From assembly GCA_012034655.1 (NCBI GenBank), contig JAAUOZ010000020.1:1-44176 (forward strand): 44,176 nucleotides of DNA, read 5' to 3'. The notes under the pieces are model-generated. The model saw only the letters and a list, made by a program, of their open reading frames with translations, was not told where the DNA came from and ran no database searches. This DNA comes from Leptolyngbyaceae cyanobacterium CSU_1_3 (GTDB lineage: Bacteria; Cyanobacteriota; Cyanobacteriia; Leptolyngbyales; Leptolyngbyaceae). Positions within the stretch are counted from its first letter, which is position 1. Each line of letters opens with the position of its first letter. The position numbers and the translations under genes are program-made. Below are positions 23,725 through 35,287 of the stretch, one piece after another.

Positions 23725-26700
23725 TCACTCTCGCTCAGGTGTAGGGTTGAGTGCAAATTTTTCGAGCAAGTCTGCTACCATCGCTAGTAGTTTATGCTCT
23801 ATATAAGGCTTGACCATATAAACGGTTGCTCCTAATTGTGAAGCGAGCATCTGATGTTTGTTGCCACTTTGAGACGAGAGCATCACGATCGGAATGTTGG
23901 CTAATAGAGGAATTTGTTGTCGATTTCTCAACAACTCAAACCCGCTCATGCGCGGCATTTCAATATCACAGATCACCAGCCGAATATTGGTATGACGCTG
24001 AAACTGCTCTAGAGCTTCATAGCCGTCTTGTGCTTGAAATACACGATAGCCAGCTTTTTGCAGAGTCAGAGTTAGAGATTGGCGTGTCGTGATCGAATCA
24101 TCCACAATTAAGATTCGCGTGTCTGGTTGAGTGCTCAACTCTGGGGACGGGGGCAATAACGATCGCTCAGAACTGGAGGGCAGCGAGTAAGAAGGTGACT
24201 TTGCCCAATGGTGATTGATAGTAGCCACACGCTGTTGATCAAACACTTTGTGGAGCAACATTGCCCCATCTACGACCAATGCCAATCGCCCGTCAGCTAA
24301 AACAGTTGCCCCGTGAATATAGCTTGGCGAACCAATCATGGTTCCTAAAGGGCGAATGACTAATTGTTGCTCACCAATTAGTCGATCGACCTCCAAACCA
24401 AGTAGGGTATCTTGGCAGCGAATCACAATAACGGGATTGATCGAATCTTTAGCGCTCAGGGGAGGCTGAAAGCTCATGGGGAGGGGAGTCGCAGCATCAT
24501 AATCGAGAATGCTCGTCAGCGAGTAGATTGGAGCTAGTTTTTCATCTGCGCCCTGGTTCCACCGCAAAAACTTGCCCCCGTTGCGCTCTTGGATCTGGCT
24601 AGAAAGGGGAATCAAAATTTGCTCAACCGTATCATCTAACAATGCATAGGTTTTATCACCAACTTCGCAGACAAACAATTGAGCGATCGTCAGGCTGAGA
24701 GGAATCTGCAACTTGAATGTTGTGCCCTGGTGCAGTTCAGACTCAACCATGACCAATCCTCGCAGGGATTGCAACTGGTTTCGCACCACATCAAGCCCAA
24801 CGCCACGCCCAGACAGATCGCTCACTTGAGCTACGGTGGAAAAACCTGGCTCAAACAGCAGATCGGTTAGCTGATCTTGATTGAGACTTTTCGCCTGTTC
24901 GAGGGAGATGAGTTGTTGCTCGATCGCCCGCTGTCGAATTTGATCAAAGTCCAGCCCGTTTCCATCATCCTGCACTTCAATAACCAGATGCCTGCCCTGA
25001 TAGTAGGCAGAAATTGTAATCTGCCCTTTCTCTGGTTTGCCTCGCTGCTGGCGAGCATTGGCAGATTCAATTCCGTGGTCAAAAGCATTGCGAACTAGAT
25101 GTAATAAAGGGTCAAACAGCTTTTCGGCCACTGCCTTGTCTACTAGCACTTCGGTTCCGTGCAGCTTGAGGGCGATCGGTTTGTTGTGCAGAGTTTCTAG
25201 CTGTTGTAGAGCATTGGGAAACCGACCAAAGATCTCGCCAAGGGGCAACATGCGAGATTCGATTAAAGCACTTTGGGTAGAGGTCAGCAGTTGATGCTGC
25301 TTTTCTAGCGTTTGGTTAGACTCGCGAGTCAACAGATCAATTGCATCAGCCGTTTCTGCTAACTGCATCAGGTGATCGACCAGCGACTGAATCAGAGCAG
25401 CATTGCTTCCATAATCACGGGCTAAGAAATCAGAGCGAGTCTGGTCGATGTTCTTTTTAGAGGCTTTATGTGCTGCCCTGGTGGGGGGCTTTGAATGTAA
25501 CCCTGGGGGATTTCCGGTGTATGATTGTTTGAGCCAACTCGCTTGTCGAGTCAAGTGATCTTGAAGTTGGCTGAGTAGTTGTCTCTGTTGCTTGATCTGG
25601 TTGAGCAGGGTTTTACTAGTCATCTGTAGCTGTTCGGTCTGAAGCGACTGGCGGTTGTGGTTGGTGATTAACTCACCGATCGAGTAGTTGAGGTGGTCTA
25701 GATGCTTAACCCCTACGCGCACCGTAGCAGAAGGCAAAACTGGATCTTTCTGCGGCAGAGCATTAAAAGTAGCTACCGATCGCTCCGGCTGAGGCGGGCT
25801 ATATATCTGGCTCAAGATTTGCTCAACAGTCGCACCTGAGCTTGATTGCGTCAGTTCTTCTAGATATTGATCGAGCATTGGCTCGTCTGAGGTAGATTGC
25901 TGACCCCAGATGCTTTCTAACAGTGGAGCGTCTCGTGTTTCTTCTACTAACTCACTCACCTCTACCTCAGTCTTGTCACTATTGAGTGTGAAAGCGTCAT
26001 CACGAGGCGGAAGACTTGCCCATTGTTGTAACTCTCTAGAGGGTTCACCGCCCTGGGTACGATCGCCGGCTAGTACGGCTGTCTGCCCTGCTTGGAAGTC
26101 TGCTAGGGCAAGGTGAGCAATGATCGCTGCCTGATCGGGATGATGATCTAACGCTGTGAGAACCGTGTGGGCGATTGCTCCAAACCCAACTAGATTTAGA
26201 GACTCTGCTAAACCTAAGAAAACTTCAGCTTGAGTTCTCAGCATCGGCAAGACTTCTTCAGGGGGGCACTTTCTAGAGTCAGTGCCATTTGTTCTAGTCG
26301 TTGCGTGACTCCTACTTCAAACAAGGATTGGGCCATATCAAACCCCAAGTCTGCCGAAGTAGGCAGATATGCCTCTTGCCCAAAACAGTTTCCTAGTTTT
26401 TCTTGCAGCAAGGCAAAGATAGCGGCGGCTCGATCGAGAATTTGGGCATGGTCTACAGTTCTGCCTGTAAGCTCTGCCATAAGGGGCAGGCGGAGACATT
26501 CCATCCCTTCAAACAGGAGCGCTTCAGCTTCTGGGTCAAGGGATACATTAGGCTGACAGAGCACCCTGAAAATATCTTCTAGAGAATGGGCAACTCTAGC
26601 GATCGTGTCTAAACCCACGCTAGTGGCTGCCCCTTTGAGGGTGTGGGTGGCTCTCATCAGATTGTTGACTTCATTGATGCCCCAAGTTTCTTGGAGGCGT

Positions 26701-26792
26701 AACAAGCCTTCTTCTAGGGCTTGTAGGAGTTCGGGTGCTTCCTGAAGAAAGTATTGATAGGTTTGCTCACGGATAGTCGGGTCTAGGGTCAT
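23725..26792 (-). CDS. pixL: Hybrid CheA-type histidine kinase of phototaxis, frame broken once
   Basis: A 1022-residue CheA/receiver hybrid after repair. Domains in order: Hpt (residues ~1-105, phospho-His in NLMRATHTLKGAATS), a linker, CheA dimerisation (~310-380), HATPase (~390-530; LVRNAFDHGIE, DDGNGLD, GRGVGLDV), a CheW-like regulatory domain (~540-690) and a C-terminal receiver (ILIVDDSITTRQS, VICDIEMPRMSG, VKPY). It should phosphorylate the CheY-like PixH and PatA-type PixG encoded upstream. The break is in the G6 run at 26261-26266 (C-run on the coding strand). With a seventh base the frame reads ESAPPEEVLPMLRTQAEVF, joining the Hpt part to the rest. It is separated from pixJ by 284 bases holding a family B repeat, so it may also have its own promoter. 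Confidence 0.87.
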
Positions 26793-26957
26793 GGTTGCAG
26801 GGGGTCCAATTGATTAATCTCATTATTGATCTGTCTACTAGATCTCTTGCACGAATAGTCTATCTTCACCCTAATAGTCTGTCAGACTTTAATGGATGGA
26901 TCGGGAATGGAGAAGCGGTTATTTTTAAGGGGTTTTCAGCCCCTTAAAAGATTCTTG

Positions 26958-27052
26958 ACCGACCCCTAAGTCCTTTCCCCAAGGAGAGGGAACCAGGGAA
27001 AACAAGACTGATAGCTTCCTTTTCCCTGGGAAGAAGATTAGGGATGAGAGTG
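26958..27052. repeat. Dispersed palindromic repeat, family B
   Basis: AAGTCCTTTCCCCAAGGAGA, then TTCCTTTTCCCTGGGAAGAAG and GGATGAGAGTG. This copy lies in the 284-base gap inside the phototaxis operon, between pixJ and pixL. Confidence 0.6.
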
Positions 27053-27076
27053 ATCCGAATTCACGCAGGAGGTCTA

Positions 27077-30000
27077 CTAATCGACCTTGAACTGGTCACT
27101 TTTAGATTGCAGGTCTTGAGCGGTTGCGAGTAAAGCTTTGAACGAGGCAGAAATGGTACTAGAATCTTTGGAGGTTTTATGGGCGATCGTGGCTACTTTA
27201 GTCATGGTTTGGGTGACTGACTGACACTCTTGGGTCTGTGCGTGGGTTGCCTGCGTAATGCCTGTTACCAGGTGGCTAATTTGGGCCGTAGCATCAACGA
27301 TCGCATTCAAATTTTGACGCGCTTCATTGACGACGGTGGTTCCCGATTCAACCTGTTGAATTCCCGTCTCCATTGCCGTAGATACCTGCGCCGTACTGGC
27401 CTGAATTTCTTGCACAAGCTGCTCGATCTCAGTAGCAGCATTGGCAGACTGACGCGCCAGCGATCGCACTTCATCGGCAACCACTCCAAACCCTCGTCCA
27501 AACTCTCCGGCTCGTGTGGCTTCGATGGAGGCATTTAAGGCTAGCAGTTGCGTCTGGGTGGTAAAGTTGCCAATCAAGTTGACGACTCTAGAAATCTTTT
27601 GAGAAGATTCGCTCAGACGTTGCAGCCGCTTGCTGGTCTCCATCACGGTTTCTCGGATGTCTTCCATTTCTTCTACGGTGCGATCGATCGCCGCATCGCC
27701 AGCTAAAACCGTTTGGTTTGCCTGCTGAACGGCGGCTTCTACTTGCTGGGCATTGGTTTCCACAGCTTCCGTTGAGCTAGCCATTATTTGAACTTGTCCG
27801 AGGGCCTGATCGATCGCTTGAAGTTGCTCTTGAGCCTGATGGGTGAGCATTGTAATAGAAGCATTGCTGGTTTGGGTGGTTTGGGTAACTTGGTTAGCAG
27901 CAGCTTGCATCTGCGTCACAATTTGCCGTAGGCTACCCAGCGTGTTGTTATAAGCATCAGCAACCGTGCCTACCTCCGTATCTGTGACCGGGGCGCGAAC
28001 TGTCAGATCGCCTGCCAGCGCAGGTCGGACTGCCATTAGCAATTGAATCACTTCCTGCTGAAGCTGCTCTTTGGCGCTCTTTTCTCGTTGGGCGGCCTCT
28101 GCTAATTGCTGCGATCGTTGTTGCAATTGCTCCACGAATTCTCCTTGCTGAATGGCAACATTGAGTTGGGCAGCAATTTGTTTGGCAAATTCAATTTCTG
28201 CTTCTTGCCACTTCCGAGGCCCGCTACACTGGTGAATGCAAAACAAGCCCCAAAGTTCTTCTCCTTTGAACAGGGGTACGACTAAGTTGGCTTGCACCTG
28301 AAACTGAGACAGCAATTCAATGTAGCAGTTTGCCATTCCTGATTGATAAAGGTCATCAAGCGCCCAGACTCGCCCCTTTTGATATTGCTCTGCCAGCCCC
28401 TCAGCAAAACAGTGATCCGTCACCTTGATCGCCAAGGCTGAAACGTAGCCTGGAGTCACATCTTCTACAATTGTTGAGCCGTCGATGTAGCCTGGGTCAA
28501 ATTTGAAGATTGCCACGCGATCGACCTGCCAGAAGCTACGAATTTCTCTAGCAATAGACTTGAAGGTCTTCTGCAAATCGAGAGACTGCCGAATGCGATC
28601 GCCCGTTTTGGTAATGAATCGTTCTCGCTCTGCCGTCTTTGCTAATTGCTCTGCTTGAATTCGCAGTTGCTCTAAATATTCTGCCTGTTGCAATGCTACC
28701 CCCAACTGAGCGCTAATTCGCATCATTAACTGAGTCTCTCCCTCTTGCCAATGCCGCTCGGCACTGGTTTGAAACGCAGAGAGCAATCCCCAAAGGGTCT
28801 GCCCCTGAAAAATGGAAACCACCAGACAGGCTTTGACTTCATAGACCTCTAGCGCTTCTATATGGCAATCGGTAAGATCCGCAGTGTAGATATTGTCGAT
28901 TACCAAGGGTTCATTGTTGCAGAACCTACCGCCTTGATGTTCTTGGAGGTAGGGATCTTCCCAACCACTACCGACTAGCTGGGGCAGACCTCTAGCCTCT
29001 GACTCTGCCACAAAATCGCCAAAAAAGTCTGGGCGAAATTTGTAAATCGTCAAGCGCTCAACATTCAGAAGTTTGCGAACTTCTTGGGTGACAGTTTTGA
29101 AGATGGTGTCAATGTCAGAGGTTTGACGAAGCTTATCAATCACATGGGCGGTGGCTTGCCCCCGATCGGACTCTTGCCTCAGTTCGGTGGCTTGCGATTG
29201 TACTTGCTCTAAATATTCTGCTTGTCGAATGGCTAGCCCAAACTGTCGCCCAACCTGAGCCAGCAAACTAACTTCGGCGGGTTCCCAGTGGCGCGTTCCT
29301 GAGTTTTGGTAAGCCCCCAGTAAGCCCCACAGCGTTTCTCCATCAAAAATTGGCGCGATCGTATAAGCTTTGACCTCAAACCCTTCTAAAATCTCAACGT
29401 GACAAGGGCTATGATCTGCGTTGTAAATGTCATCTACTGCGATCGTTTCATTGTTGCGATAACGTCCTCCCTGAGTTTCTTGCATATAACTATCTGCCCA
29501 AGCAGTTTCAAGCTCAAGCCCGACGAGCGCAACCCAATTCTTACCCACTGACTCAGAGACAAACTGACCACTCCAGTCTGGGTTAAAGCGATAGACCGCA
29601 ACCCGATCGCACTTCAACTGCTGCCGCACTTCTTGGGTTGTTGTCTCAAAAACGCTCGCCACATCTGGAGACTGGTGGATTTTTTTAATCATTTTTGCAA
29701 TGATTTTGTCTTGCTCCATTTGTTTATGCTTTTGGGCACGCGCTTCGACTGGTTGAAGATTTAGCCTCAGTTCCCTGGTTACTTGGTCGAGCCAATTGAT
29801 TTCAGACTCCTCCCATTGGCGAAAGTTAGAACATTGCTGGGCGATCAATAGTCCCCAGAGTTGCTCTCCCACCCAAATTGGAATGCTTAAACTTGACTTG
29901 ACCTGAAACCGTTCTAGCAGTTGAAGCTGATAGGGCGTTACAGATTCTTGAACAACCTCATTGAGCGCAACGAAAGGCCGTTGTTGGTAATCTGATAGGT

Positions 30001-30643
30001 GTTTGGCTCCAAAGGCGATCGTAGGGAGAGTCGCCTTCAAACTAGGCGTGTAGCCGACCATCATTGCTTCAGCAACTACCATACCCTGAGATTCGCCTTG
30101 CAAGCGGTAGATCAGCACTCGATCTGTTTGTAAGACTTTGCGAACTTCAGTCACAGTTGCTTCAAACAATGTTTCGATAGATTCCGCTTGGCGCATTCGG
30201 CTAGCAATGTCAAACAACCCCAGACTGGGATGATCTGGATGCTCGGCAGGTGAATCATTGAAGTCGATCGGGTGCATTGAAGGATCAATGATCTCATACT
30301 TGGAATTGAGGCTTGATTCAAACTGCTCTAGTTTCTGCATGGTTATAAGTGTCTCTGAGTCATTATCTGAGTTAGAAAAATGGGAAGAATTAACTTCTGA
30401 AGTTGTTTCCTGCTCGGTCACAGCTAAATTATTGGGCAGATCAACGATCGGTGGTTTGCTAGGTTCAACCTGTCCCCAAGGGTCGCCCACTTGGGTGGCT
30501 GAATAATGCGGCGGATCAACGATCGGTGGTTTGGTAGGAGTGTTGCTACGCAAGAATTTTCTGATAAAGCGCACGGTCGGAGAAGCCTTGAAAGTCAAAA
30601 ACTTTAAGTCTCTCCTTCTGGGTATTTTTTCCATAGGGGGCAA
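27077..30643 (-). CDS. pixJ: Multi-GAF chemoreceptor, PixJ/TaxD1-like, with cyanobacteriochrome-type GAF
   Basis: An 1188-residue methyl-accepting receptor. After a low-complexity N terminus come four GAF domains (~155-300, 325-480, 505-660, 690-840), a HAMP region (~870-925) and the signalling hairpin (~950-1188; tip [14 protein letters not shown] and [12 protein letters not shown]). GAF4 has a DHCF motif (Cys745) and a second Cys (Cys773) in NCYIELL. This is the DXCF cyanobacteriochrome layout with 28-residue spacing, as known for the phototaxis receptor PixJ, so it probably binds a bilin and senses blue/green light. GAF2 and GAF3 keep a Cys-His (Cys414, Cys593) but lack the DXCF Cys; GAF1 has neither. 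No membrane helix is evident, unlike classical PixJ. It overlaps the CheW gene by ~40 bases, which supports co-transcription. Confidence 0.9.
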   Translation of the reverse strand: MPPMEKIPRRRDLKFLTFKASPTVRFIRKFLRSNTPTKPPIVDPPHYSATQVGDPWGQVEPSKPPIVDLPNNLAVTEQETTSEVNSSHFSNSDNDSETLITMQKLEQFESSLNSKYEIIDPSMHPIDFNDSPAEHPDHPSLGLFDIASRMRQAESIETLFEATVTEVRKVLQTDRVLIYRLQGESQGMVVAEAMMVGYTPSLKATLPTIAFGAKHLSDYQQRPFVALNEVVQESVTPYQLQLLERFQVKSSLSIPIWVGEQLWGLLIAQQCSNFRQWEESEINWLDQVTRELRLNLQPVEARAQKHKQMEQDKIIAKMIKKIHQSPDVASVFETTTQEVRQQLKCDRVAVYRFNPDWSGQFVSESVGKNWVALVGLELETAWADSYMQETQGGRYRNNETIAVDDIYNADHSPCHVEILEGFEVKAYTIAPIFDGETLWGLLGAYQNSGTRHWEPAEVSLLAQVGRQFGLAIRQAEYLEQVQSQATELRQESDRGQATAHVIDKLRQTSDIDTIFKTVTQEVRKLLNVERLTIYKFRPDFFGDFVAESEARGLPQLVGSGWEDPYLQEHQGGRFCNNEPLVIDNIYTADLTDCHIEALEVYEVKACLVVSIFQGQTLWGLLSAFQTSAERHWQEGETQLMMRISAQLGVALQQAEYLEQLRIQAEQLAKTAERERFITKTGDRIRQSLDLQKTFKSIAREIRSFWQVDRVAIFKFDPGYIDGSTIVEDVTPGYVSALAIKVTDHCFAEGLAEQYQKGRVWALDDLYQSGMANCYIELLSQFQVQANLVVPLFKGEELWGLFCIHQCSGPRKWQEAEIEFAKQIAAQLNVAIQQGEFVEQLQQRSQQLAEAAQREKSAKEQLQQEVIQLLMAVRPALAGDLTVRAPVTDTEVGTVADAYNNTLGSLRQIVTQMQAAANQVTQTTQTSNASITMLTHQAQEQLQAIDQALGQVQIMASSTEAVETNAQQVEAAVQQANQTVLAGDAAIDRTVEEMEDIRETVMETSKRLQRLSESSQKISRVVNLIGNFTTQTQLLALNASIEATRAGEFGRGFGVVADEVRSLARQSANAATEIEQLVQEIQASTAQVSTAMETGIQQVESGTTVVNEARQNLNAIVDATAQISHLVTGITQATHAQTQECQSVTQTMTKVATIAHKTSKDSSTISASFKALLATAQDLQSKSDQFKVD

Positions 30644-31149
30644 TGAACAATGGTTTTGAGGTCTAAAACAGCATCACTGCACCCAGGGAGTGTTCCTTGA
30701 ACCAATGGCAGAAGTTGAGGCGGAAATAAACCGAACATTGTGGGTTGAAGTTGCTGCAAGTTGTGTAGCTCAATATCGTTGACTTGCGGTACTCCTAGCC
30801 CGATCGACTGGTGATTGACTTGAACTACGATGACTGCGATCGTAGTCATTCCTTGCTCCGACTGCAAGGGAGACGGATAGCCCGCAAAGTCGTTGAAGTC
30901 TATAAGCCAGAGCATTTCTCCGCGCCAGTTGCAAATTCCCATCACGCAGCTAGGCATATCTGGAAGGGGCAAAATCTCGCCCCTATCTATTTTGAAAATG
31001 CCTGTGATTTGCTCTAGAGGCAGCAGCATACTATCTTCGGTTCCTAGCGGGAAGCGGAGTAGTTGCTGGCGAGTTTCTGGCGGAAGGGGATCTAAAGTCA
31101 GTGCACTCAGGCTGTTGAGTGCTAGTGCTGAATCGAAGGATTCCATCAT
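30604..31149 (-). CDS. pixI: CheW-like adaptor of the phototaxis operon
   Basis: A CheW-type coupling protein (~181 residues): [13 protein letters not shown], then [17 protein letters not shown], the RGxxLPlid-like core strand of the family, then [17 protein letters not shown] at the end. It should couple the PixJ receptor to the PixL kinase. Two adjacent Met codons (31149 and 31146) follow an AGGAAG ribosome site. The open frame reaches 31254, but that extension overlaps pixH and has no homology. The 3' end overlaps the receptor gene by about 40 bases. Confidence 0.85.
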   Translation of the reverse strand: MMESFDSALALNSLSALTLDPLPPETRQQLLRFPLGTEDSMLLPLEQITGIFKIDRGEILPLPDMPSCVMGICNWRGEMLWLIDFNDFAGYPSPLQSEQGMTTIAVIVVQVNHQSIGLGVPQVNDIELHNLQQLQPTMFGLFPPQLLPLVQGTLPGCSDAVLDLKTIVHCPLWKKYPEGET

Positions 31150-31160
31150 AAAATTGCTTC

Positions 31161-31526
31161 CTAAGCCGCCGTTAAGCGCAGAACGGTTTTTGTAAGCTCT
31201 TTCTGGTCTACAGGCTTGCGGAGATAGGCATCTGCTCCCAGCATTGCGCCCCACATTTTGTCTACATCAGTTGCCTTGGTTGAGCAGATGACGATCGGGA
31301 TCTGTGAAGTGCTAGCCTGGGTTTTTAATTCACGGCATAGCTCAAATCCACTTTGCCCTGGGAGGATCACATCCAGAACCACCAAATCTGGTCTCTTCAA
31401 GCTGAGCTTGATTCGAGCCTCTTCACAACTGACGACACTAATCACTGCTAGACCTGCTTGCTTGAGGTAGCGGGTTAGTACCTCGGTTTCTGTCAAACTA
31501 TCTTCGACTAAAAGGATCGTGGTCAT
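31161..31526 (-). CDS. pixH: CheY-like single-domain response regulator
   Basis: A 121-residue receiver: MTTILLVEDSLTETEVL, LVVLDVILPGQSG (phospho-Asp), VICST and LRKPV (conserved Lys). No output domain. By operon position it is the PixH equivalent, receiving phosphate from the PixL kinase and likely acting on type IV pili. The start MTTILLVED (31526) is the usual one for the family; seven more codons are open upstream. It ends 12 bases before the pixI start codon. Confidence 0.87.
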   Translation of the reverse strand: MTTILLVEDSLTETEVLTRYLKQAGLAVISVVSCEEARIKLSLKRPDLVVLDVILPGQSGFELCRELKTQASTSQIPIVICSTKATDVDKMWGAMLGADAYLRKPVDQKELTKTVLRLTAA

Positions 31527-31569
31527 AGATATGTTCTCGTGATACAACGTTCTTCAGGTTCGCACCGTT

Positions 31570-32755
31570 CTAATAGGAAGATGAAGAGAAAACTGGTAGA
31601 TACTGCCGCAAAGCAGATAGCACTTTTGCTGACTCGATCGGCTTTGCCAAAACCCGAAGAGCCAACAAGCTTTGCGCGCACCCGATCGACAAGGCCGTCA
31701 CTGCTGGTGAGAATAATCACCGGAGTATCTTTGAAGGCTGAAATGCGGCGGATTTGAGCACACACTTCATATCCGTTGGCCACAGGCATAAGCAAGTCTA
31801 AGAAGATCAAATCAGGCTTATGCTCTAGCAACATGGGTAGTGCCTGCATTGAGTCGCGAATATTAATGAACCGATAGCCCGCCAGGGAAAGAATGCGCCC
31901 CATCACTGCGCTGTCAAATCGGCTGTCGTCAATGTAGGCGATCAGAGAACCTGTGCTTGACTTAGCCTGAAAGTTGATGTCATCTACAAGCGTTAGTCCC
32001 ATTGTCCCCTCGTTCACGTAGGGCATGATGGACTGTGCTAAGGGTACTACGGGCTGGTTTAATTTGATGGCTAAATCTCTTAACGTCCACCGACCATCTG
32101 CCAGGGTGGAGAGGTTATGGTAGGCAAGCAGTGAAGTCTGCTGTCGCAGCCCTTCTGCATCCCAGATAATGGGAGCGAGGTTAGGAGAGAAGCCAACCAA
32201 GCCTGCTTGTTGCCAAATTTCCCAGGCTTTTTCTGCCTGCTGCCAGGCTTGGTCGGCCTGAAGCGAAACCTGCGGTGAGGTCAGCAGATCTTGAGGAAGC
32301 TTGCTATAAGCCAGTTGCATTTCTGAGTGCTGTCGGGGTTGCTGGCTCGCCTGAATCACATCAAACAGCAGTTCTAGAATGTTGCCCCCTACGATCGCTG
32401 CCAGTTTTCCTTGGGGAATGTTTCCTTGTTTGACTTGATTGACTAAAGCGCCGTAGTCCCAGTGTTGAGGGCGTTCTGTGGCTCGATCGTCAGCCGCTAA
32501 ATGGGGGCAATGCTGATGTAATTGTCGATTCCACCGACGAAGTGGGTGCAACTCACCTGCACTCCACGATAAGCACCCCATGTGAAAAAACAAACTCCAC
32601 ATAGGTTTCTGAATGCCTGAAGCACTCAAATCTAGCCGACCTGAAATTTTCTCTCGACTACAAACCTGAATATGTCGTGCTAGTTCATAGGCGCTCTCCA
32701 CCTTGTATGTCGCAATAGGAGGCTCGATCGATCTTACAGATGATGGAGTAAACAT
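31570..32755 (-). CDS. pixG: PatA-type response regulator (DUF4388/PATAN plus receiver), frame broken once
   Basis: A PatA-like regulator of ~395 residues and the first gene of the phototaxis operon. The N-terminal PATAN/DUF4388 domain (~1-130, with ISGRLDL and SLFFHMGCLSWS) is followed by a helical middle and a receiver (IAYIDDSRFDS, LIFLDLLMPVANG with the Asp, VIILTSSDG). After VGSSGF the frame is lost in the A4 run at 31649-31652 and continues with unrelated residues to a stop at 31523. Shifting frame there gives LAKPIESAKVLSALRQYLP, the conserved Lys-Pro and last helix of a receiver, with a natural stop at 31570. Two added bases, or one removed, would repair it; GFLxKPI in the family favours two added. 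PatA-type PixG acts on pilus function in known phototaxis systems. Confidence 0.85.
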
Positions 32756-33337
32756 TGTTAGAAGGATTGGGAGTAAATCTGAGTTGTTGATCAGCCCCTA
32801 GCACCTGGTTTCCTGGAACAGAATATTGCCAGAAAAGTATCTGTAGAAGAAAAAGTTAAACCATTAACCGAAGGGCGCTGACTTAAGCTAAATCGCCCGA
32901 TCAACCTTGACAGACCACTAGTTTGCTCAACCGTGGTAAAGCCCTCCTTTGAAGGACAATGATCCAAATCTTGGCGATGGTAGAAACTGCCAATATCTTG
33001 AATGCTTTAAGAGAGCAGCTTTACAGCCCCGGAAGCTTGATTTATCAATTGAGCTACTCCTAAATGTTCTTGGAAGTAGAATTTTACCAATTAAACTACA
33101 TCTCAGACTGTAGGGTACGTTGCTTTAACTATAAGTATTCTTCTCTATTAAAACTTCGGTTTTTTTCTGAGTTTTATACGTCTTTCTACTGAGTGTAGAA
33201 CTAATTCAATGGACAACGTGATTCTTATTCATCATGTCTATGCTTCTGATGTTTTTCTATAAAACACCAAAATAAAGCTGATTCCTGTGAGATAGGAATC
33301 AGCTTTATTTTGTTATTCTCTGTGTAGCTTACAAGCG
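32756..33337. other. Promoter-side region of the phototaxis operon
   Basis: A 582-base gap. Its right part lies beyond the 3' end of ndhD1 and holds the bidirectional terminator. The part next to 32755 should carry the pix promoter, but no confident -10/-35 was picked. It includes CTTGACAGACCACTAG (~32909), repeated near 13450, and no supported gene. Confidence 0.55.
33269..33311. terminator. Bidirectional 18-bp terminator hairpin
   Basis: AAAATAAAGCTGATTCCT (33269-33286) and AGGAATCAGCTTTATTTT (33294-33311) pair perfectly with a seven-base loop. A/T-rich ends give a U-tract on both strands. It terminates ndhD1 (stop at 33338) on the minus strand. Confidence 0.9.
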
Positions 33338-34996
33338 TTACATCAAGTGTTGATCGGAATTTACAAGGGTGTTTAAGTTACCAACGCTCAATAACTTTGC
33401 AGAGTTCATCTGAGAAAATGGAGGTGCTGCCGAACCCTCGGCATATTGAGGATAACGCTGTTGGGCAATGACTGTTGCATTGCTCTGCAAGTTGTGTTCT
33501 AGAAGAGCCGATACTTGAACCGTCTTTGCGTCATAGGTCTGTGTGACCAGATTGGGATAGAAACCAATACCGACGATCGGAAGCAATAAGCAAGCGGTAA
33601 TGAATATCTCGCGAGGATTGGCATCAAAGAAGGGCTGATGCTCTTCCGTCAAAGCTGGATTTTCGGTTCCGTAGAAGACCTGTCTCAGCATAGAGAGCAA
33701 GTAGATTGGGGTCAAAATCAATCCCACTGCCGTCAGGAAAATCACCACTGCCTTAAACGTAGGGTTGTAGGCATTACTCGACACTAGACCCAGGAAGACC
33801 ATAATCTCTCCCACAAAGCCACTCATTCCAGGTAGTGCCAGAGAAGCCAGAGAGCCAGCCGTAAATAGAGCGAAGGTCTTGGGCATTGCTTTACCCATGC
33901 CGCCCATCTCATCCATCATCAGTGTGTGAGTGCGATCGTAGGTTACGCCAGCCAAGAAGAAGAGACTTGCAGCAATTAAACCGTGAGATAGCATTTGCAA
34001 AACTGCGCCATTCAGTCCCAAGTCAGTGAAGGAGGCAATGCCCAGTAGCACAAAGCCCATGTGCGAAATCGAGGAATAGGCTAACCGTCGCTTCAGATTG
34101 GTTTGACCAAATGCACACAGCGCACCGTAGATAATGTTAACCAGTCCGAGAATAGCGATCGCAGGTGCAAAGTAGACGTGGGCACTGGGTAGCATTTCAA
34201 TGTTCATGCGGATGAGAGCATAGCCTCCCATTTTTAGTAGAACCCCCGCCAGAATCATAGATACGGGAGCCGAAGCTTCACCGTGAGCGTCAGGCAACCA
34301 AGTGTGCAGTGGGAAAATCGGTAGCTTGACTCCGAAGGCAATCAATAGCCCGGCATAGGCAAGTAGCTCAAATCCTAGGGAGTAATTCTTGAGGCTCAAT
34401 GCTTCCATGTCAAAGGTGACAGTATCGCCGTAAAATGCCATTCCCAACCCAACTACCAGGATAAAGATGGATGCCAGGGCAGTGTAGAGAATGAACTTTG
34501 TGGCAGCATAGCGGCGTTTAGCTCCACCCCAAATTGCAATCAGGAGATAAACCGGAACTAACTCCAATTCCCAGTTGATGAAGAATAGCAGGATATCCTT
34601 TGCAACAAATACGCCAAGCTGGGCACTGTACATCACCAGCATTAGGAAGTAAAACAGGCGTGGCTTATTTTTGACTTTCCACCCTGCAAAGATGGATAAG
34701 GTTGTTACTAAACCTGTCAACAAAACCAAAGGCATTGATAGACCATCTACGCCAACTGACCAGTTCAAGCCCAACTGCGGAATCCAAGCGTAGCTCTCGG
34801 TTAGCTGAAACTCAACACTGTGAAAATTGTAGTGCTGCCAAGCCGTATAGACCATGAGGGCAAAGTCTACTAAGCCAACACCCAGCGCATACCATCGGAC
34901 TGTTTTACCCTGCTTGTCAGGCAACACAGGAATGACAAAGGAAGCCAACAGTGGCAGGAGAACAATAGTGGTTATCCAAGGAAATTGAATACTCAT
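33338..34996 (-). CDS. ndhD1: NAD(P)H-quinone oxidoreductase subunit 4 (NDH-1 subunit D1)
   Basis: A proton-pumping antiporter-like membrane subunit of the cyanobacterial NDH-1 complex, used in respiration and photosystem-I cyclic electron flow. It has ~14 helices, ~552 residues, and the family core [29 protein letters not shown] (conserved Glu), [18 protein letters not shown] (conserved Lys and His) and [14 protein letters not shown]. Three Met codons are possible; [16 protein letters not shown] at 34996 matches the usual family N terminus. No strong ribosome site was seen for any of them. The copy type is D1 by similarity and by the presence of ndhF1 on the same strand. A strong terminator follows. 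The usual direct ndhF1-ndhD1 adjacency is broken here by two unrelated genes. Confidence 0.95.
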   Translation of the reverse strand: MSIQFPWITTIVLLPLLASFVIPVLPDKQGKTVRWYALGVGLVDFALMVYTAWQHYNFHSVEFQLTESYAWIPQLGLNWSVGVDGLSMPLVLLTGLVTTLSIFAGWKVKNKPRLFYFLMLVMYSAQLGVFVAKDILLFFINWELELVPVYLLIAIWGGAKRRYAATKFILYTALASIFILVVGLGMAFYGDTVTFDMEALSLKNYSLGFELLAYAGLLIAFGVKLPIFPLHTWLPDAHGEASAPVSMILAGVLLKMGGYALIRMNIEMLPSAHVYFAPAIAILGLVNIIYGALCAFGQTNLKRRLAYSSISHMGFVLLGIASFTDLGLNGAVLQMLSHGLIAASLFFLAGVTYDRTHTLMMDEMGGMGKAMPKTFALFTAGSLASLALPGMSGFVGEIMVFLGLVSSNAYNPTFKAVVIFLTAVGLILTPIYLLSMLRQVFYGTENPALTEEHQPFFDANPREIFITACLLLPIVGIGFYPNLVTQTYDAKTVQVSALLEHNLQSNATVIAQQRYPQYAEGSAAPPFSQMNSAKLLSVGNLNTLVNSDQHLM

Positions 34997-35233
34997 AATT
35001 GGCATTTGAGGTGAGAGAGTAGGTGAGAGAGTAGTTTTTGCATGTCTAGGGCGAAGCAGTTGCACCAAGGCTCTTAGGGGCTGACCATCAATGGTTACAA
35101 ATGCTTTGTCCTGATTGAGCGATCGCGCATAAACTGTATTGATGTGCTAGAGGGGTAGACCTGCACCAGCCGCGATCGATGAGTAATGTTAGAGTTGAAA
35201 AGCTGTTTGCTGAATCACACAATCAACTTGTAA

Positions 35234-35268
35234 GTTGCGAGTTGCGAGTTGCGAGTTGCGAGTTGTGA
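35234..35268. repeat. 7-bp tandem repeat (GTTGCGA), five copies
   Basis: Four exact GTTGCGA units and one GTTGTGA, between ndhD1 and the pentapeptide gene. It is a typical cyanobacterial short tandem heptanucleotide array. Confidence 0.88.
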
Positions 35269-35287
35269 GTTACTGCCTGTTCTTGCT

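Noticed and set aside
33005..33065. A tRNA-like stretch on the minus strand (AGTAGCTCAATTGATAAATC, with CTGTAAA like a Tyr anticodon loop)
   Set aside because: The D-stem pairs only partly, the anticodon stem does not pair, and no T-arm or acceptor 3' half follows. At most a decayed fragment.
35229..35271. Heptanucleotide array considered as a CRISPR or origin iteron
   Set aside because: No spacers, a 7-base period and no cas or dnaA genes. An ordinary short tandem repeat.
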